The notes: a model not told the origin generated them from the sequence alone. A stretch of DNA of 64,000 bases from Caulifigura coniformis (GCF_007745175.1 NZ_CP036271.1:2495227-2559226), one strand, 5' to 3'. Positions 53,590 through 62,723 are shown, counted from the first letter of the stretch. Made by a program: numbers and translations.

Positions 53590-53601
53590 GCATATATATA
53601 G
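53590..53601 (+). promoter_or_regulatory. AT-rich element upstream of the fur-type gene
   Basis: GCATATATATAG is the longest AT alternation in this GC-rich window. It lies about 63 bases before the Fur ATG and could be the -10 region of its promoter or part of an operator. A second short motif, CTATGCATGCGTC, is about 60 bases upstream (53526-53538). Confidence 0.5.
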
Positions 53602-53663
53602 ACGTGCGGACTGCCGAGGCCTACGATGAATTCCTGAGGAATACGAAGGAGCAGGGGGCAGCC

Positions 53664-54122
53664 ATGAGCGATCAGGTGCGGCGAGAGAAGCCAGACGAAA
53701 TCCGCACGATCCGCTCGATGCTGAAGACGGCCGGCATCCGCGCGACGCCGGCACGGATCAGCGTCCTGCGCGAACTGCGTGCCTCAAGGTCGCCGCTGAC
53801 ACACGCCGACCTCACAGAGATCCTCGTCCCCGAGGGCTTTGACAAGGCGACTGTCTTCCGCAATCTGAATGATCTCGCGGAGGCCGGTCTCGCGAGCCGG
53901 ACCGAACTGGGTGACCACGTCTGGCGGTTCGAGGCGGTTGATCCCGCCCATGCGGGCGAGGAGAAGCATCCGCATTTCGTCTGCGTCGAGTGCAAATCAG
54001 TCACCTGCCTGGGCGACATGGAATTCACCACCAAATCGCGCAAGCAGGCCTCCACCATCGGCAACATCACCGAGATCCTGATCAAGGGACACTGCAGCGC
54101 CTGCGCCTCCGCCGTGCCGTGA
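53664..54122 (+). CDS. Fur-family transcriptional regulator
   Basis: The 152-residue protein is a Fur-type repressor: a winged-helix N-terminus with RATPARISVLRELRASRSPLTHADL and FDKATVFRNLNDLAEAGL, then a dimerisation/metal domain. Structural zinc cysteines are visible as Cys107-x-x-Cys110 (HFVCVECKSV) and Cys144-x-x-Cys147 (GHCSACAS); FEAVDPAHAGEEKHPHF supplies His/Glu ligands. Which metal or signal (iron, zinc, peroxide) it senses is not clear. ATG 53664 gives the usual length; an upstream in-frame extension is unlike the family. A GGAG-rich stretch precedes the start. Confidence 0.92.
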   Translation: MSDQVRREKPDEIRTIRSMLKTAGIRATPARISVLRELRASRSPLTHADLTEILVPEGFDKATVFRNLNDLAEAGLASRTELGDHVWRFEAVDPAHAGEEKHPHFVCVECKSVTCLGDMEFTTKSRKQASTIGNITEILIKGHCSACASAVP

Positions 54123-54254
54123 GCAAAAGACGCACGTCTCCGGCCCGACGTCGCCCCAACTCATGAAGCCGGCACACGACGACACTCGCTGATGGGCACT
54201 CGGACCACATGACTGGTATGCTGACGGGGCACCCTCGTCGAACGGCAGCCACCC

Positions 54255-56264
54255 ATGTCGCGTCGCACTGCAAGCCTTGCCTTCTGCTGCACTGCATTGC
54301 TGGTCTTCGGCGCGGCTGGCCTTTTCGCCGACGAACCGGCCCCTGACGAGCCGCCGATCTCGGCCGACGATCGCGGGCACTGGTCCTACCGACCTCTGGC
54401 GACCGTCCATCCCCCCGCAGTGGCCGACACCACCTGGGGCAGGACGCCCATCGACCGCTTCATCCTCGCCCGCCTCGAGCAGAAATCGCTCCGGCCGATG
54501 CCCGAGGCCGACCGCGCAACACTCCTCCGCCGCATCACCTTCGACCTCACCGGCCTGCCCCCCACTCCCGGGGAGCTGCGCGACTTTCTCAGCAGCGAAG
54601 ATCCGGATGCGTATGAACAGGTCGTGGACCGCCTGCTGGCGAGCCCGCGCTATGGCGAGCGCTGGGGACAGCACTGGCTCGATGTCGCCCGCTACGCCGA
54701 CACGGATGGCTTCGAGTTTGATGCCATCCGCCCCAACGCCTGGCGCTATCGCGACTGGGTCATTGATGCGTTCGACCACGACATGCCCTATGGCGAGTTC
54801 GTCCGCAGGCAGATCGCGGGCGATCTGGTCGAGCCGGACAACCCGGCCTCGATCGTGGCGACAGGCTTCCTCCTGTGCGGGCCCGACATGCCCGACATCA
54901 ACCTGCAGGAAGAACGAAGGCACACGGTCCTGAACGAGATGACCGGCGCCGTCGGCGAAGTCTTCCTCGGGATGCAGATGGGGTGCGCTGCCTGCCACAA
55001 CCACAAGTTCGATCCGATCAGCCAGCTCGATTTCTATCGCCTCAGGGCCTTCTTCGAGCCGTGCGAACTCTTCCGGGAACAGCCGCTCGCCAGCGCCGAA
55101 CAGCGACAGGCGATCGCCGAACTGCAGAAGCAACAGTCCGGAAAGTGGAAGGAGCTGGAAGCGGAGCGGAACCGGCTGATGGCCGAAGATCCGGAAATCA
55201 ATGCCCCCCGCATCAAGGCGATCGACGGCGACCTGGCCAAACTGAAAGGGGCGTTGCCGGCAGGCGTTGCTCTCGGCCGGGCTGTGCAGCCGGCCTCGAT
55301 GCCTGTGGAAAGCCGGCTGTACGCCCGCGGAGACTTTCGACGGATCGGCCCTGTCGTGAGTCCGGCCGTTCCGCGCGTGGCCGGGTCGGCCGCCGTCGAA
55401 TCGACATTGCCTGAGGCCCGGACAACCCTGGCCGACTGGATCGCCTCACCCGAAAATGGCCTGGCCGTCCGGGTAATGGTGAACCGTATCTGGCTGCATC
55501 ATTTCGGCCGCGGCCTGTCGGAGAACCCGAACGACTTCGGATCGATGGGAACGCCTCCCTCGCATCCCGAGCTGCTCGAATGGCTGGCCAACGAATTCGT
55601 GTCATCGGAAGGGAGCGTGAAATCGCTGCACCGGCGCATTGTCACGTCAGCCGATTACCGCACGGCCGGTCGCTCCGAGGCGGACCCGGCCCGGTGGAAC
55701 GCGCTGCTCGAGGCCGATCCTGACAACCGCCTGCTCGGACGCATGCCCCGCCGCCGACTCGACGGCGAGGAAATCCGCGACGCCATGCTCGCCGCAGCCG
55801 GCTCCTTGAACGACGAACGATTCGGCCCCGGGGTCCGCCCGCCGCTGCCGGCAGAAGTCGTTTCCACACTCCTGAAAAACCAGTGGAACGTGACGCCCGG
55901 GAAGTCGTCACACACGCGCCGGAGCGCGTACCTGTTCGTTCGACGAAACCTGCGGTTCCCGCTGTTCGAAGTCTTCGACCGGCCCGATGCGAACCAGAGC
56001 TGCCCGCGTCGACACGAGAGCACCACCGCCCCTCAGGCACTGACGCTCCTCAACTCCCAGTTCACCTGGACCTGCGCAGAATCGCTGGCGACCGAGATCG
56101 CACGGTCGGCCCAGACGCCCGCGGAACAGGCTGACGCCGCCTGCCGAATCGTCCTGACGCGCCCGGCCACGCCCCAGGATGCCGGGCTGCTCGCCGAAGC
56201 CGGGGATCTCACGACCTACTGTGCCGCGCTCCTCAACGCGAGCGAATTCCTGTACGTCGAGTGA
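54255..56264 (+). CDS. DUF1549-DUF1553 protein (PSD1 type) lacking the cytochrome domain
   Basis: The 669-residue protein has a signal peptide (SLAFCCTALLVFGAAGLFA). There is no PSCyt1 domain; it goes straight to WSYRPLA and DUF1549 (IDRFILARLEQKSLRPMPEADRATLLRR; GLPPTPGEL). The haem-type motif CAACHNHKFDP is at Cys244-Cys247-His248. A charged helical insert follows (QKQQSGKWKELEAERNRL), then DUF1553 (LADWIASPENGLAVRVMVNRIW; VTSADYRTAGR; RRHESTTAPQALTLLNS). Unlike the copy at 26877-29366, no DUF1501 gene follows; the next gene is on the opposite strand. The C-terminal part is shorter than in typical members. Confidence 0.9.
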   Translation: MSRRTASLAFCCTALLVFGAAGLFADEPAPDEPPISADDRGHWSYRPLATVHPPAVADTTWGRTPIDRFILARLEQKSLRPMPEADRATLLRRITFDLTGLPPTPGELRDFLSSEDPDAYEQVVDRLLASPRYGERWGQHWLDVARYADTDGFEFDAIRPNAWRYRDWVIDAFDHDMPYGEFVRRQIAGDLVEPDNPASIVATGFLLCGPDMPDINLQEERRHTVLNEMTGAVGEVFLGMQMGCAACHNHKFDPISQLDFYRLRAFFEPCELFREQPLASAEQRQAIAELQKQQSGKWKELEAERNRLMAEDPEINAPRIKAIDGDLAKLKGALPAGVALGRAVQPASMPVESRLYARGDFRRIGPVVSPAVPRVAGSAAVESTLPEARTTLADWIASPENGLAVRVMVNRIWLHHFGRGLSENPNDFGSMGTPPSHPELLEWLANEFVSSEGSVKSLHRRIVTSADYRTAGRSEADPARWNALLEADPDNRLLGRMPRRRLDGEEIRDAMLAAAGSLNDERFGPGVRPPLPAEVVSTLLKNQWNVTPGKSSHTRRSAYLFVRRNLRFPLFEVFDRPDANQSCPRRHESTTAPQALTLLNSQFTWTCAESLATEIARSAQTPAEQADAACRIVLTRPATPQDAGLLAEAGDLTTYCAALLNASEFLYVE

Positions 56265-56301
56265 CCCGTGGGCGACGCTGACCGTGTCGACAACGCACTC
56301 C

Positions 56302-57009
56302 TCACCTCCGCCGCGTCGCCGGAGTTCGTCCCGCTTCCTCCCGCTGCTCGTCGGCCGTCATCCGCAGTGAGGTCTCGAGCGTCCACCGACGGCGCACCAC
56401 ATCGAGAACGCAAAGTGCAACGACGAGCCCCGCGAGCTGCAGCGCCAGCAGCGACAGATCATCGCTCGTTCGGCGCAGCGTCGCTTCCAGCGAACCCTGC
56501 CATGCGCGGCTGAATTCGAACGTCTGCACGGCGATGAACGCGCCGCCAGCCACCCCGGCCAGCACCACGATCGACCACAGGGCGGTGACCACCTGCCCGG
56601 CCGAGAACAGGCGATTCATCCCTTCAAACGGGTTCACGCGGGAAAGGTCGGCGGACATCGCGGCCGGTGACCACTGGAACCCGGTCTGCGCCAGATTGAC
56701 CACGGCGGCCGTTCCCCACACGGCCGCCATTCCCCAAACGGCGAACAGGCCAAGCGCGAGGAAGTCGCCCTGCAGGAGGGAAGCGGCGGAATCGAGATCG
56801 AGCGAGAGGGCCGGCCGTTCCTGGAGACGTGACTTCAACCGCGAGGCGAGCTGGTCGACGACGGCCGGGCCGGTCCACAGCCACAGGGCGGCCGCCGCCG
56901 CGAGAGAAACCGCCCCGGTGAATGCCGCGCTCCGCGCTGAGTATCCCTGTTCACGGGCCCACGCGCGCCGCCGTTCGGAAGCCGGCAATGTCCGCTCGAC
57001 GTCTTCCAT
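56302..57009 (-). CDS. FlhB/YscU-like membrane protein without the autocleavage domain
   Basis: The 235-residue protein matches the N-terminal membrane half of FlhB: a charged start (TLPASERRRAWAREQGYSARSAAF), four hydrophobic segments, the motif LAQTGFQWSPAAMSADLSRVNPFEGMNRLFS at about 106-136, and RRRWTLETSLRMTADEQREE just before the C-terminus. Full FlhB continues with a cytoplasmic domain bearing the NPTH cleavage site; here the protein stops 15 residues later. No flagellar or type III secretion gene is nearby. It may be a relic or a stand-alone derivative. It is convergent with the PSD1-type gene. Confidence 0.8.
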   Translation of the reverse strand: MEDVERTLPASERRRAWAREQGYSARSAAFTGAVSLAAAAALWLWTGPAVVDQLASRLKSRLQERPALSLDLDSAASLLQGDFLALGLFAVWGMAAVWGTAAVVNLAQTGFQWSPAAMSADLSRVNPFEGMNRLFSAGQVVTALWSIVVLAGVAGGAFIAVQTFEFSRAWQGSLEATLRRTSDDLSLLALQLAGLVVALCVLDVVRRRWTLETSLRMTADEQREEAGRTPATRRR

Positions 57010-57040
57010 GCGTCAGGGAATCTGTCAGAAAAATGGGTGC

Positions 57041-57106
57041 CACTGGCTCCGCCAGTGCAATCAACAATTCGGCCTCCCATCCGGTTCGCACTGGCAAAGC
57101 CTGTGC
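57041..57106. repeat. Two inverted copies of the CACTGGC hairpin repeat
   Basis: CACTGGC-TCC-GCCAGTG (57041-57057) is preceded by GGGTGC; GCACTGGC-AAA-GCCTGTGC (57088-57106) is followed by CACC. The second is the reverse orientation of the first, with one stem mismatch. The element at 9183-9201 has the same core. They lie between mcsB and the FlhB-like gene. Confidence 0.75.
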
Positions 57107-57162
57107 CACCAGGAATCTGAAGCCTCAGGGAGCCTAATTCCAACAGCCCCGCCCCGCGAAGA

Positions 57163-58224
57163 TCAGTTCGCCGAAGGCTCGACCAGCCGCTGGCGGAGAT
57201 AGGCCGCGCGAACGGCGTTGCGATCCGCCGCGTCGCCCGCGTCGTCCCGCAGCTTCTGGAGATGGGCCGGCTGCGAATGGAGGAACAGCTCGTTGACGAC
57301 CGGGATGGTCAGCTGGTCGACGAGCCCCAGGTTGATCCCAAGCCGCACCAGCGACAGCCGCTGCAGCGTCTCTTCGGAATTGATCGTCTGCGCGCTCTTC
57401 AGGATTCCATAGGCCCGCGACACCTGGTCGTGCAGCCGGTTGCGGTCCTCTTTGACGAGCGCCTGCCGCACCCGTCGTTCGTACTCGAGGATGTCCGGCA
57501 CGACGCGTTTGACCGTCGAGACGAGTTGCTCCTCCGACTTGCCGAGCGTGATCTGGTTCGAGATCTGGTAGAAGTCGCCCATCGCCTGGCTCCCTTCACC
57601 GTACAGCCCGCGCACGGCCAGGCTCATCTTGTGCATCGCCTGGAAGACCTTCTGGATCTCCTTCGTCAGGACGAGAGCGGGAAGATGCAGCAGGACGCTG
57701 ACCCGCATGCCGGTGCCGACGTTCGTGGGACAACTGGTGAGATAGCCGAACTCTTCGCTGAAGGCGAACGTGACGTTCTCTTCGAGTTCGTTGTCGAGCC
57801 GATTGATCGCCTGCCAGGCCTCATCGAGGGCAAAACCGGAGCGAAACACCTGCATCCGCAGGTGGTCTTCCTCGTTGATCATCAGGCTGATCGATTCGCG
57901 GGAATCGATGGCCACGCCCCGCGGGCCTTCTTTCTCCGAATGCTCGCGGCTGATCAGCTGCCGCTCGACGAGAAACTGGCGGTCGACCTGCGAGAGATTC
58001 TCGACGTTCTGGTAGACGAGGTTTCCGCAGCTGCCGACCGAGGCGATTCTCTCGCGAAGAAGCGATTCCACTTCAGCCCGGCCCGCGGCATCCGCCCGCG
58101 GCGGAAACGGGTACTCGACGAGGTTGCGCGCGAGGCGAATCCGGCTCGAGACGACGATGTCCGATTCAGCGCCCGTTCCGCGCAGCCACTCCCCCGTCGA
58201 CTGAATAAACCGATCAAACTCCAC
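57163..58224 (-). CDS. mcsB: Protein arginine kinase McsB
   Basis: McsB phosphorylates arginine residues and marks proteins for ClpC-type degradation or regulates stress repressors. The 353-residue product has the phosphagen-kinase fold: IVVSSRIRLARNLVEYPFP near residue 23, EEDHLRMQVFRSG and the catalytic Cys165 in YLTSCPTNVGTGMRVSV. RGLYGEGSQAMGDFYQISNQITLGKSE supplies the C-terminal Arg-binding region. The length is full. Unlike the Firmicutes clpC operon, no mcsA, ctsR or clpC is adjacent in this window; the flanking genes are the FlhB-like gene and a CNNM gene on the same strand. Confidence 0.94.
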   Translation of the reverse strand: MEFDRFIQSTGEWLRGTGAESDIVVSSRIRLARNLVEYPFPPRADAAGRAEVESLLRERIASVGSCGNLVYQNVENLSQVDRQFLVERQLISREHSEKEGPRGVAIDSRESISLMINEEDHLRMQVFRSGFALDEAWQAINRLDNELEENVTFAFSEEFGYLTSCPTNVGTGMRVSVLLHLPALVLTKEIQKVFQAMHKMSLAVRGLYGEGSQAMGDFYQISNQITLGKSEEQLVSTVKRVVPDILEYERRVRQALVKEDRNRLHDQVSRAYGILKSAQTINSEETLQRLSLVRLGINLGLVDQLTIPVVNELFLHSQPAHLQKLRDDAGDAADRNAVRAAYLRQRLVEPSAN

Positions 58225-58430
58225 GTCGATTGCTCCCTATCGCGAGGCGTCGGGCGTCACGCCCCGGTCCGGCGTCCCCTCAACTGCCGTCGCCAGACAC
58301 TTATCACTGTATGCAATTGGCAGAGGCCGAAACAGGGCCGTTTTCGCCAGCGGCCGTGCTCCAAACGCCCCTCCACGACCCGGTGCGCCGCAAAATCGCC
58401 CCCCTGCCCGACCACGGGGAACGGAGCACT

Positions 58431-59774
58431 TCAGATCTCGACCGGCTCTCCGCCCCCTTCCGGCTCTGGAGGTTTGGGAGGCACGACGAGGATCCGGTCG
58501 ATCCGAGCACCGTCCATATCAACGACTTCCATCGAAATCCCGAACCAGTTCACTTTCTCGCCGACACGGGGAATCCGCTCGAGCATCTGCAGCACGACGC
58601 CCGAAACCGTGCTGATGTCGTCCGGCGGTTTCAGGGACGGCACCTTGTCCTGGAGAAGTTCCACGAAGTCGTAAATCGGCATCGTTCCATCGACGAGCCA
58701 CGAGCCATCTTCCCGCTGGACGTACAGCTGGATGTGGTCTTTTCGGTGCTCGTCGTGAATCTCGCCGACGAGTTCCTCGAGCACGTCTTCCATCGTGACG
58801 AGCCCTTCGGTGCCACCGAATTCGTCGACGACGATCGCCAGCTGAGTCCGATGCTCCTGGAACGTTTCGAGCACCTTGTCGAGAGTCATCGTGTCGGGCA
58901 CGAAGACCGGCTTGTGCAGCAGCTTCCGCAGTTCCACCGGGCGCCCCAGGTAGACCTGCTGGAAGACATCCTTGATGTAGACGAATCCCAGAACCTGGTC
59001 GAGCGTCTCCTGGTAGACGGGAATCCGCGAGAAGCCCGCCATGGCGATCGAGCCCATCACTTCGTCCTGCGGCGTATCGACGTCGAGGGCCTCCATATCA
59101 ACGCGCGGCCGCAGGATATCCTTGACCTTCTTGTCCCCCAGCTGCAGCGCCTCGATCGCCACGTCCTTCTCGGAAACGTTGAACACCCCCTCCGCGTGGC
59201 CCGTCTCGATCAGGTGCTCGATGTCTTCGATGGAAACGCTCGGCTCGTTCTCCGATTTCAGCCGGAACACGAACAGGATGCCCGTGGAAACCCAGCTGAG
59301 CATCGCCACGAACGGCCGCGTCAGCCGGCTCATGACGCTCATCGGAAACGAAACGACGCGGGCCAGAGGCTCGGCCCGCTGCAGCGCCAGACGCTTCGGA
59401 ACGAGTTCGCCCAGCACGATCGACACGAAGCTGATGCCCATCGTGATCACGCCCAGCGACAGCGGGACGCGGTACTTCTGGACGACAGCGTACTTCGACG
59501 TCGACATCCACTCGGCGAGATCACCGGCCAACTCTGATCCGCCGAACGCGGCCGCCAGGGTTCCTACAAACGTGATTCCAACCTGGATCGTCGACAGAAA
59601 CCGCCCCGGATCCTGCGACAGCAGTAACGCCAGTTTGGCCCCACGATCGCCCAGTTTCGCGAGTTGCTCGAGCCGTCCCCGACGAGCCGTCAGAATGGCG
59701 ATTTCCGCTCCGGCGAAGAAGCCGTTGAGCAAAATAAGCAGCAGGACGATGAAAACTTCCACAGAGATGGACAT
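58431..59774 (-). CDS. CNNM/CorC-HlyC family membrane protein
   Basis: The 447-residue protein has a DUF21 membrane domain with four helices (VFIVLLLILLNGFFAGAEIAILTARRGRL; FLSTIQVGITFVGTLAAAFGG), then a pair of CBS domains (VKDILRPRVDMEALDVDTPQDEVM; LHKPVFVPDTMTLDKVLETFQEHRTQLAIVVDEFGGTEGLVTMEDVLEELVGEI) and a C-terminal CorC_HlyC domain (LVDGTMPIYDFVELL). Family members handle magnesium or cobalt efflux; hemolysin naming is historical. ATG 59774 opens the first helix. It is on the same strand as mcsB and the deacetylase gene. Confidence 0.94.
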   Translation of the reverse strand: MSISVEVFIVLLLILLNGFFAGAEIAILTARRGRLEQLAKLGDRGAKLALLLSQDPGRFLSTIQVGITFVGTLAAAFGGSELAGDLAEWMSTSKYAVVQKYRVPLSLGVITMGISFVSIVLGELVPKRLALQRAEPLARVVSFPMSVMSRLTRPFVAMLSWVSTGILFVFRLKSENEPSVSIEDIEHLIETGHAEGVFNVSEKDVAIEALQLGDKKVKDILRPRVDMEALDVDTPQDEVMGSIAMAGFSRIPVYQETLDQVLGFVYIKDVFQQVYLGRPVELRKLLHKPVFVPDTMTLDKVLETFQEHRTQLAIVVDEFGGTEGLVTMEDVLEELVGEIHDEHRKDHIQLYVQREDGSWLVDGTMPIYDFVELLQDKVPSLKPPDDISTVSGVVLQMLERIPRVGEKVNWFGISMEVVDMDGARIDRILVVPPKPPEPEGGGEPVEI

Positions 59775-59918
59775 CACATTCCCGCAGGACAATCGATTGA
59801 TCGTTGCGGATTATAGGGCTCGCCGGTCGTCACGCGACCGAAGTCCGACGACCCGGCGGGCATGTTCCGAAAACGGCAGGCCCTGCCCGGGCGAGCAAAA
59901 GCCGCGTGGTCGCAGCCC

Positions 59919-60938
59919 TCAGGCGCGGGCAAACAGCCCCGGCAGCGTGTTCAACGCCTGAAACCGCGGCGCGCTCAAATCCGGCTCCATCGCGATCCGC
60001 GGCAGGCTGTAGTGGTCGGCCGTGCGCGCGTGCGTCGCGTCCAGGTAGCCCCCCTGGAAGTTGAACGCCCAGCGGAGACCGGCCTCCTGCATGAGCTGCT
60101 CCGTTTCGGAGGTGAACGCATCCGCGGTCCCCACGGGATAGCTGAACGAGTTCACCGTCCCGCCGAGAACGTCCTCGATCCGACGCTTCGACTCCGTGAT
60201 CTCGAATTGCTGCTGCTCGCGGCTGCAACGGGCGAGGACCGGATGCGTGACCGTATGCGCCCCGATCGACTGGCCGGCCGATTGCAGTTCCCGGATCTGA
60301 TCCCACGTCATCCAGGGGGCGAATCCGTCCGTCACCGGGCAGCGTCCGGAGCCGGTCGCCTCGGCAATTTCCTCCAGAAACGCCGGCCCCTCTTCGGTCG
60401 CCAGCCCCTTATAGGTGCGGAGAAGGGTCTGAATGACGGCCGAGGTCTCGTCGGCCCCCCAATTCGCTCGCGGCGTGCCATCGTGCGACAGCCGTGCGGG
60501 CCATTCGCGACGGACCGCCTGTTTCACCATCCAGGAGATTTCATCCCACCACGCCACGCGCCGGCCGTCGATGAATCCCGTGGTAATAAAGAACGTCGCC
60601 GGAATTGCATGGCGGCGCAGGACCGGCAGCGCCAGCTGGTAGTTGTCGAGGTAGCCGTCGTCGAAGGTGATCAGGACAAACCGTCCTGAGCGGTCGAGTG
60701 CGGAGGCCAGGTCGTCCATGCCGATCACGTCCGCGTGCGATTTGAGCCACGCGAGCTGGTCGTCGAATTGCTGCTGAGTCGCGCTGAAGACCCCGGAATC
60801 GAGCGGTGATGCGACCGCGTCGCCGATGCGGTGATAGTTGAGAACCAGCAGCCCGTTCCAGGGTCGCAGCCGGCGCAGGAGCGGGCCGATGCCGGTCGCG
60901 GCCAGCGCGCGGGCGAGGATTTCCTTCTTGTGCTGCAT
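59919..60938 (-). CDS. Polysaccharide deacetylase (NodB-type)
   Basis: The 339-residue protein has a NodB homology domain: VLNYHRIGD, LITFDDGYLDNYQLALPVL with the metal/catalytic Asp pair, PATFFITTGFIDGRRVAWWD, and HTVTHPVLARCS with the His-x-x-x-His metal ligands, then FSYPVGTADAFT. Such enzymes remove N- or O-acetyl groups from polysaccharides. No clear signal peptide is seen at ATG 60938, so it may act on lipid-linked or cytoplasmic substrates, or a different start may be used. It is divergent from the DUF1570 gene across a 219-base gap. Confidence 0.9.
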   Translation of the reverse strand: MQHKKEILARALAATGIGPLLRRLRPWNGLLVLNYHRIGDAVASPLDSGVFSATQQQFDDQLAWLKSHADVIGMDDLASALDRSGRFVLITFDDGYLDNYQLALPVLRRHAIPATFFITTGFIDGRRVAWWDEISWMVKQAVRREWPARLSHDGTPRANWGADETSAVIQTLLRTYKGLATEEGPAFLEEIAEATGSGRCPVTDGFAPWMTWDQIRELQSAGQSIGAHTVTHPVLARCSREQQQFEITESKRRIEDVLGGTVNSFSYPVGTADAFTSETEQLMQEAGLRWAFNFQGGYLDATHARTADHYSLPRIAMEPDLSAPRFQALNTLPGLFARA

Positions 60939-61073
60939 GGAACGGACGACGGCATCGGGGAGAGGAACCGCGGGGCAGGGTCGCGCCGGTACATCGCGCC
61001 GCTGCCAAAACGTCAGAAAACCATACGTCACTTCCAGCTGCGCTCGGGCGAAAGCCGTCTTTCCGCCGCTTCC

Positions 61074-61088
61074 GTGTACGCCGTACAC
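61074..61088. promoter_or_regulatory. GTGTAC-GCC-GTACAC inverted repeat in a divergent gap
   Basis: A perfect 6-bp inverted repeat with a 3-base spacer between the deacetylase and DUF1570 genes. Its position, 70 bases before the DUF1570 GTG, suits a small operator shared by the divergent genes. Confidence 0.45.
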
Positions 61089-61157
61089 TCGGATTACTCC
61101 GGTTCTGACGGCTCGGGCCCCTTCCCGTCCGGCTATCCCTGTGTTGAAGGACACGTC

Positions 61158-62723
61158 GTGCCCCGGCGCATTTGCAGGCTGTTCATTCTCGCCGCGGCGT
61201 TTCTGCCCGTCGTTTCACCCCCGCCCTCGGCTCAGGCCGCGCCACCAGCGTCCCCCGCACGCAACACGCTCTACGACCGCCTCCTGGGCGACTACGAAAC
61301 ACGCCACGCCAGATTCGCGGCCCAGGTGGAAATTTTGGCCGCCGAAGAGCAGGACCCTGCGGAGGCCCAACGGCTTCGCGCGCTGGCCGGCCCGCCGGAG
61401 GTCCGCTCGCTGCAGATGATGGAGCTGCCGGAAACGCCCACGCCTCCACTCCCGGCCGACCTGCCGGGCGCCGAACGCAACCGTCTCCTGCGCCTGCGGG
61501 CGCTCGAATCCGACTACGCCAACGACCTGTACAAGCTGGGGCAGAAAGCGAAATCCAACGGACAGATCAGCCTGGCGTGGCGGTTCATCCAGGAGGCGGC
61601 GTACCGCAATCCCGATCACGAAGGGGCTCGCACCAGCCTGGGCTATGTCCTCTACCAGAACGCCTGGACCACTCCCTTCCGCCGGCAGATGCTTGTCCAG
61701 GGAAACGTCTGGCATGACCGCTTCGGCTGGCTGTCCACGGACGATCTCCCCAAGTACCTGGCCGGAGAACGCCGCGCCAAAGATCGCCGCTGGCTTCCGG
61801 CCGATCGCGATGCAGCGATCCGCGCCGACTGGGCGAACGCCTGGGAAGTCGATTCCGAACATTTCCACGTCCGCTCGAACCACAGCCTCGAGCGGGCCGT
61901 GGAGATCAGCGTCGAGCTCGAACGGTTCCACGACTACTTCGTCCGCGAGTTCGCCCCGGTCTTCATGACGCCGCAGCAGATGCAGAAGCTCTTCCAGGGG
62001 GCCGGCGGCAAGGTCGGAACGAAGCGACACATCGTCCACTACTACCGGACGCGCGAGGAGTTTCAGAAGCGCCTCGTCGGCAAGCAGTCGGAGGCGGCCT
62101 TCAGCGACGGCATGTATATGCCCGACGATCGCATCGCCTTCTTCTTCGATCGCCCCGGCGAGAACGACCGCGTCGCCGAAACGATGTACCACGAAATGAC
62201 TCACCAGATTCTCTGCGAGAGTTCGCTGAAGCTGGTCGGCGTCGGCAACTGGGACGAAGGCGATTTCTGGCTCGTCGAAGGCCTCGCCTGCTACCTCGAA
62301 TCGTTCCAGCCGCTGGGACGCGGAGGGACCGTCGGCGACCCGGGCCACCTTCGCATCGACTGGGCTCGCCGGTTCCTTGTCGACGAAGAGTTTTTCGTGC
62401 CTCTGGAGCGGTTCACCGCGATGACCCAGCGTGAGTTCCAGTGCGCCGACATGGTCAACGGCCCCGCCCGTATCAAGCGGCTGCAGCAGCTCTATGCCCA
62501 GGCCGCGGGCGTCACCCATTTCTTCATGCACTCAGGCGACGGCCGGTATCGCGACGCGCTCGTCAAATACCTGGCCGACATTTACAGCGCCGACCAGCGG
62601 GTCCGGAAGAACAATCCCACGCTCGCCGAACTGACCGGCGTTCCCTTTGAGGAACTCGATCGGCAGTACCAGGACTACATCCGCGGACTGCCCGCATCGA
62701 CCCGGACCGCAACGCGCCCGTAA
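61158..62723 (+). CDS. DUF1570 exported metallopeptidase-like protein
   Basis: The 521-residue protein has a signal peptide (RLFILAAAFLPVVSPPPSAQAA). The N-terminal third is Pro/Ala/Leu-rich and helical. The DUF1570 core has HFHVRSNHSLERAVEISVELERFHDYFV and the zinc motif His345-Glu-Met-Thr-His349 in TMYHEMTHQILCES, followed by DFWLVEGLACYLESF with the glutamate third-ligand pattern. Protease activity is an inference from the motif. GTG 61158 is preceded by GAAGGA and gives the signal peptide at the very N-terminus; longer frames upstream are unlikely. The DCC gene follows 99 bases later. Confidence 0.87.
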   Translation: MPRRICRLFILAAAFLPVVSPPPSAQAAPPASPARNTLYDRLLGDYETRHARFAAQVEILAAEEQDPAEAQRLRALAGPPEVRSLQMMELPETPTPPLPADLPGAERNRLLRLRALESDYANDLYKLGQKAKSNGQISLAWRFIQEAAYRNPDHEGARTSLGYVLYQNAWTTPFRRQMLVQGNVWHDRFGWLSTDDLPKYLAGERRAKDRRWLPADRDAAIRADWANAWEVDSEHFHVRSNHSLERAVEISVELERFHDYFVREFAPVFMTPQQMQKLFQGAGGKVGTKRHIVHYYRTREEFQKRLVGKQSEAAFSDGMYMPDDRIAFFFDRPGENDRVAETMYHEMTHQILCESSLKLVGVGNWDEGDFWLVEGLACYLESFQPLGRGGTVGDPGHLRIDWARRFLVDEEFFVPLERFTAMTQREFQCADMVNGPARIKRLQQLYAQAAGVTHFFMHSGDGRYRDALVKYLADIYSADQRVRKNNPTLAELTGVPFEELDRQYQDYIRGLPASTRTATRP

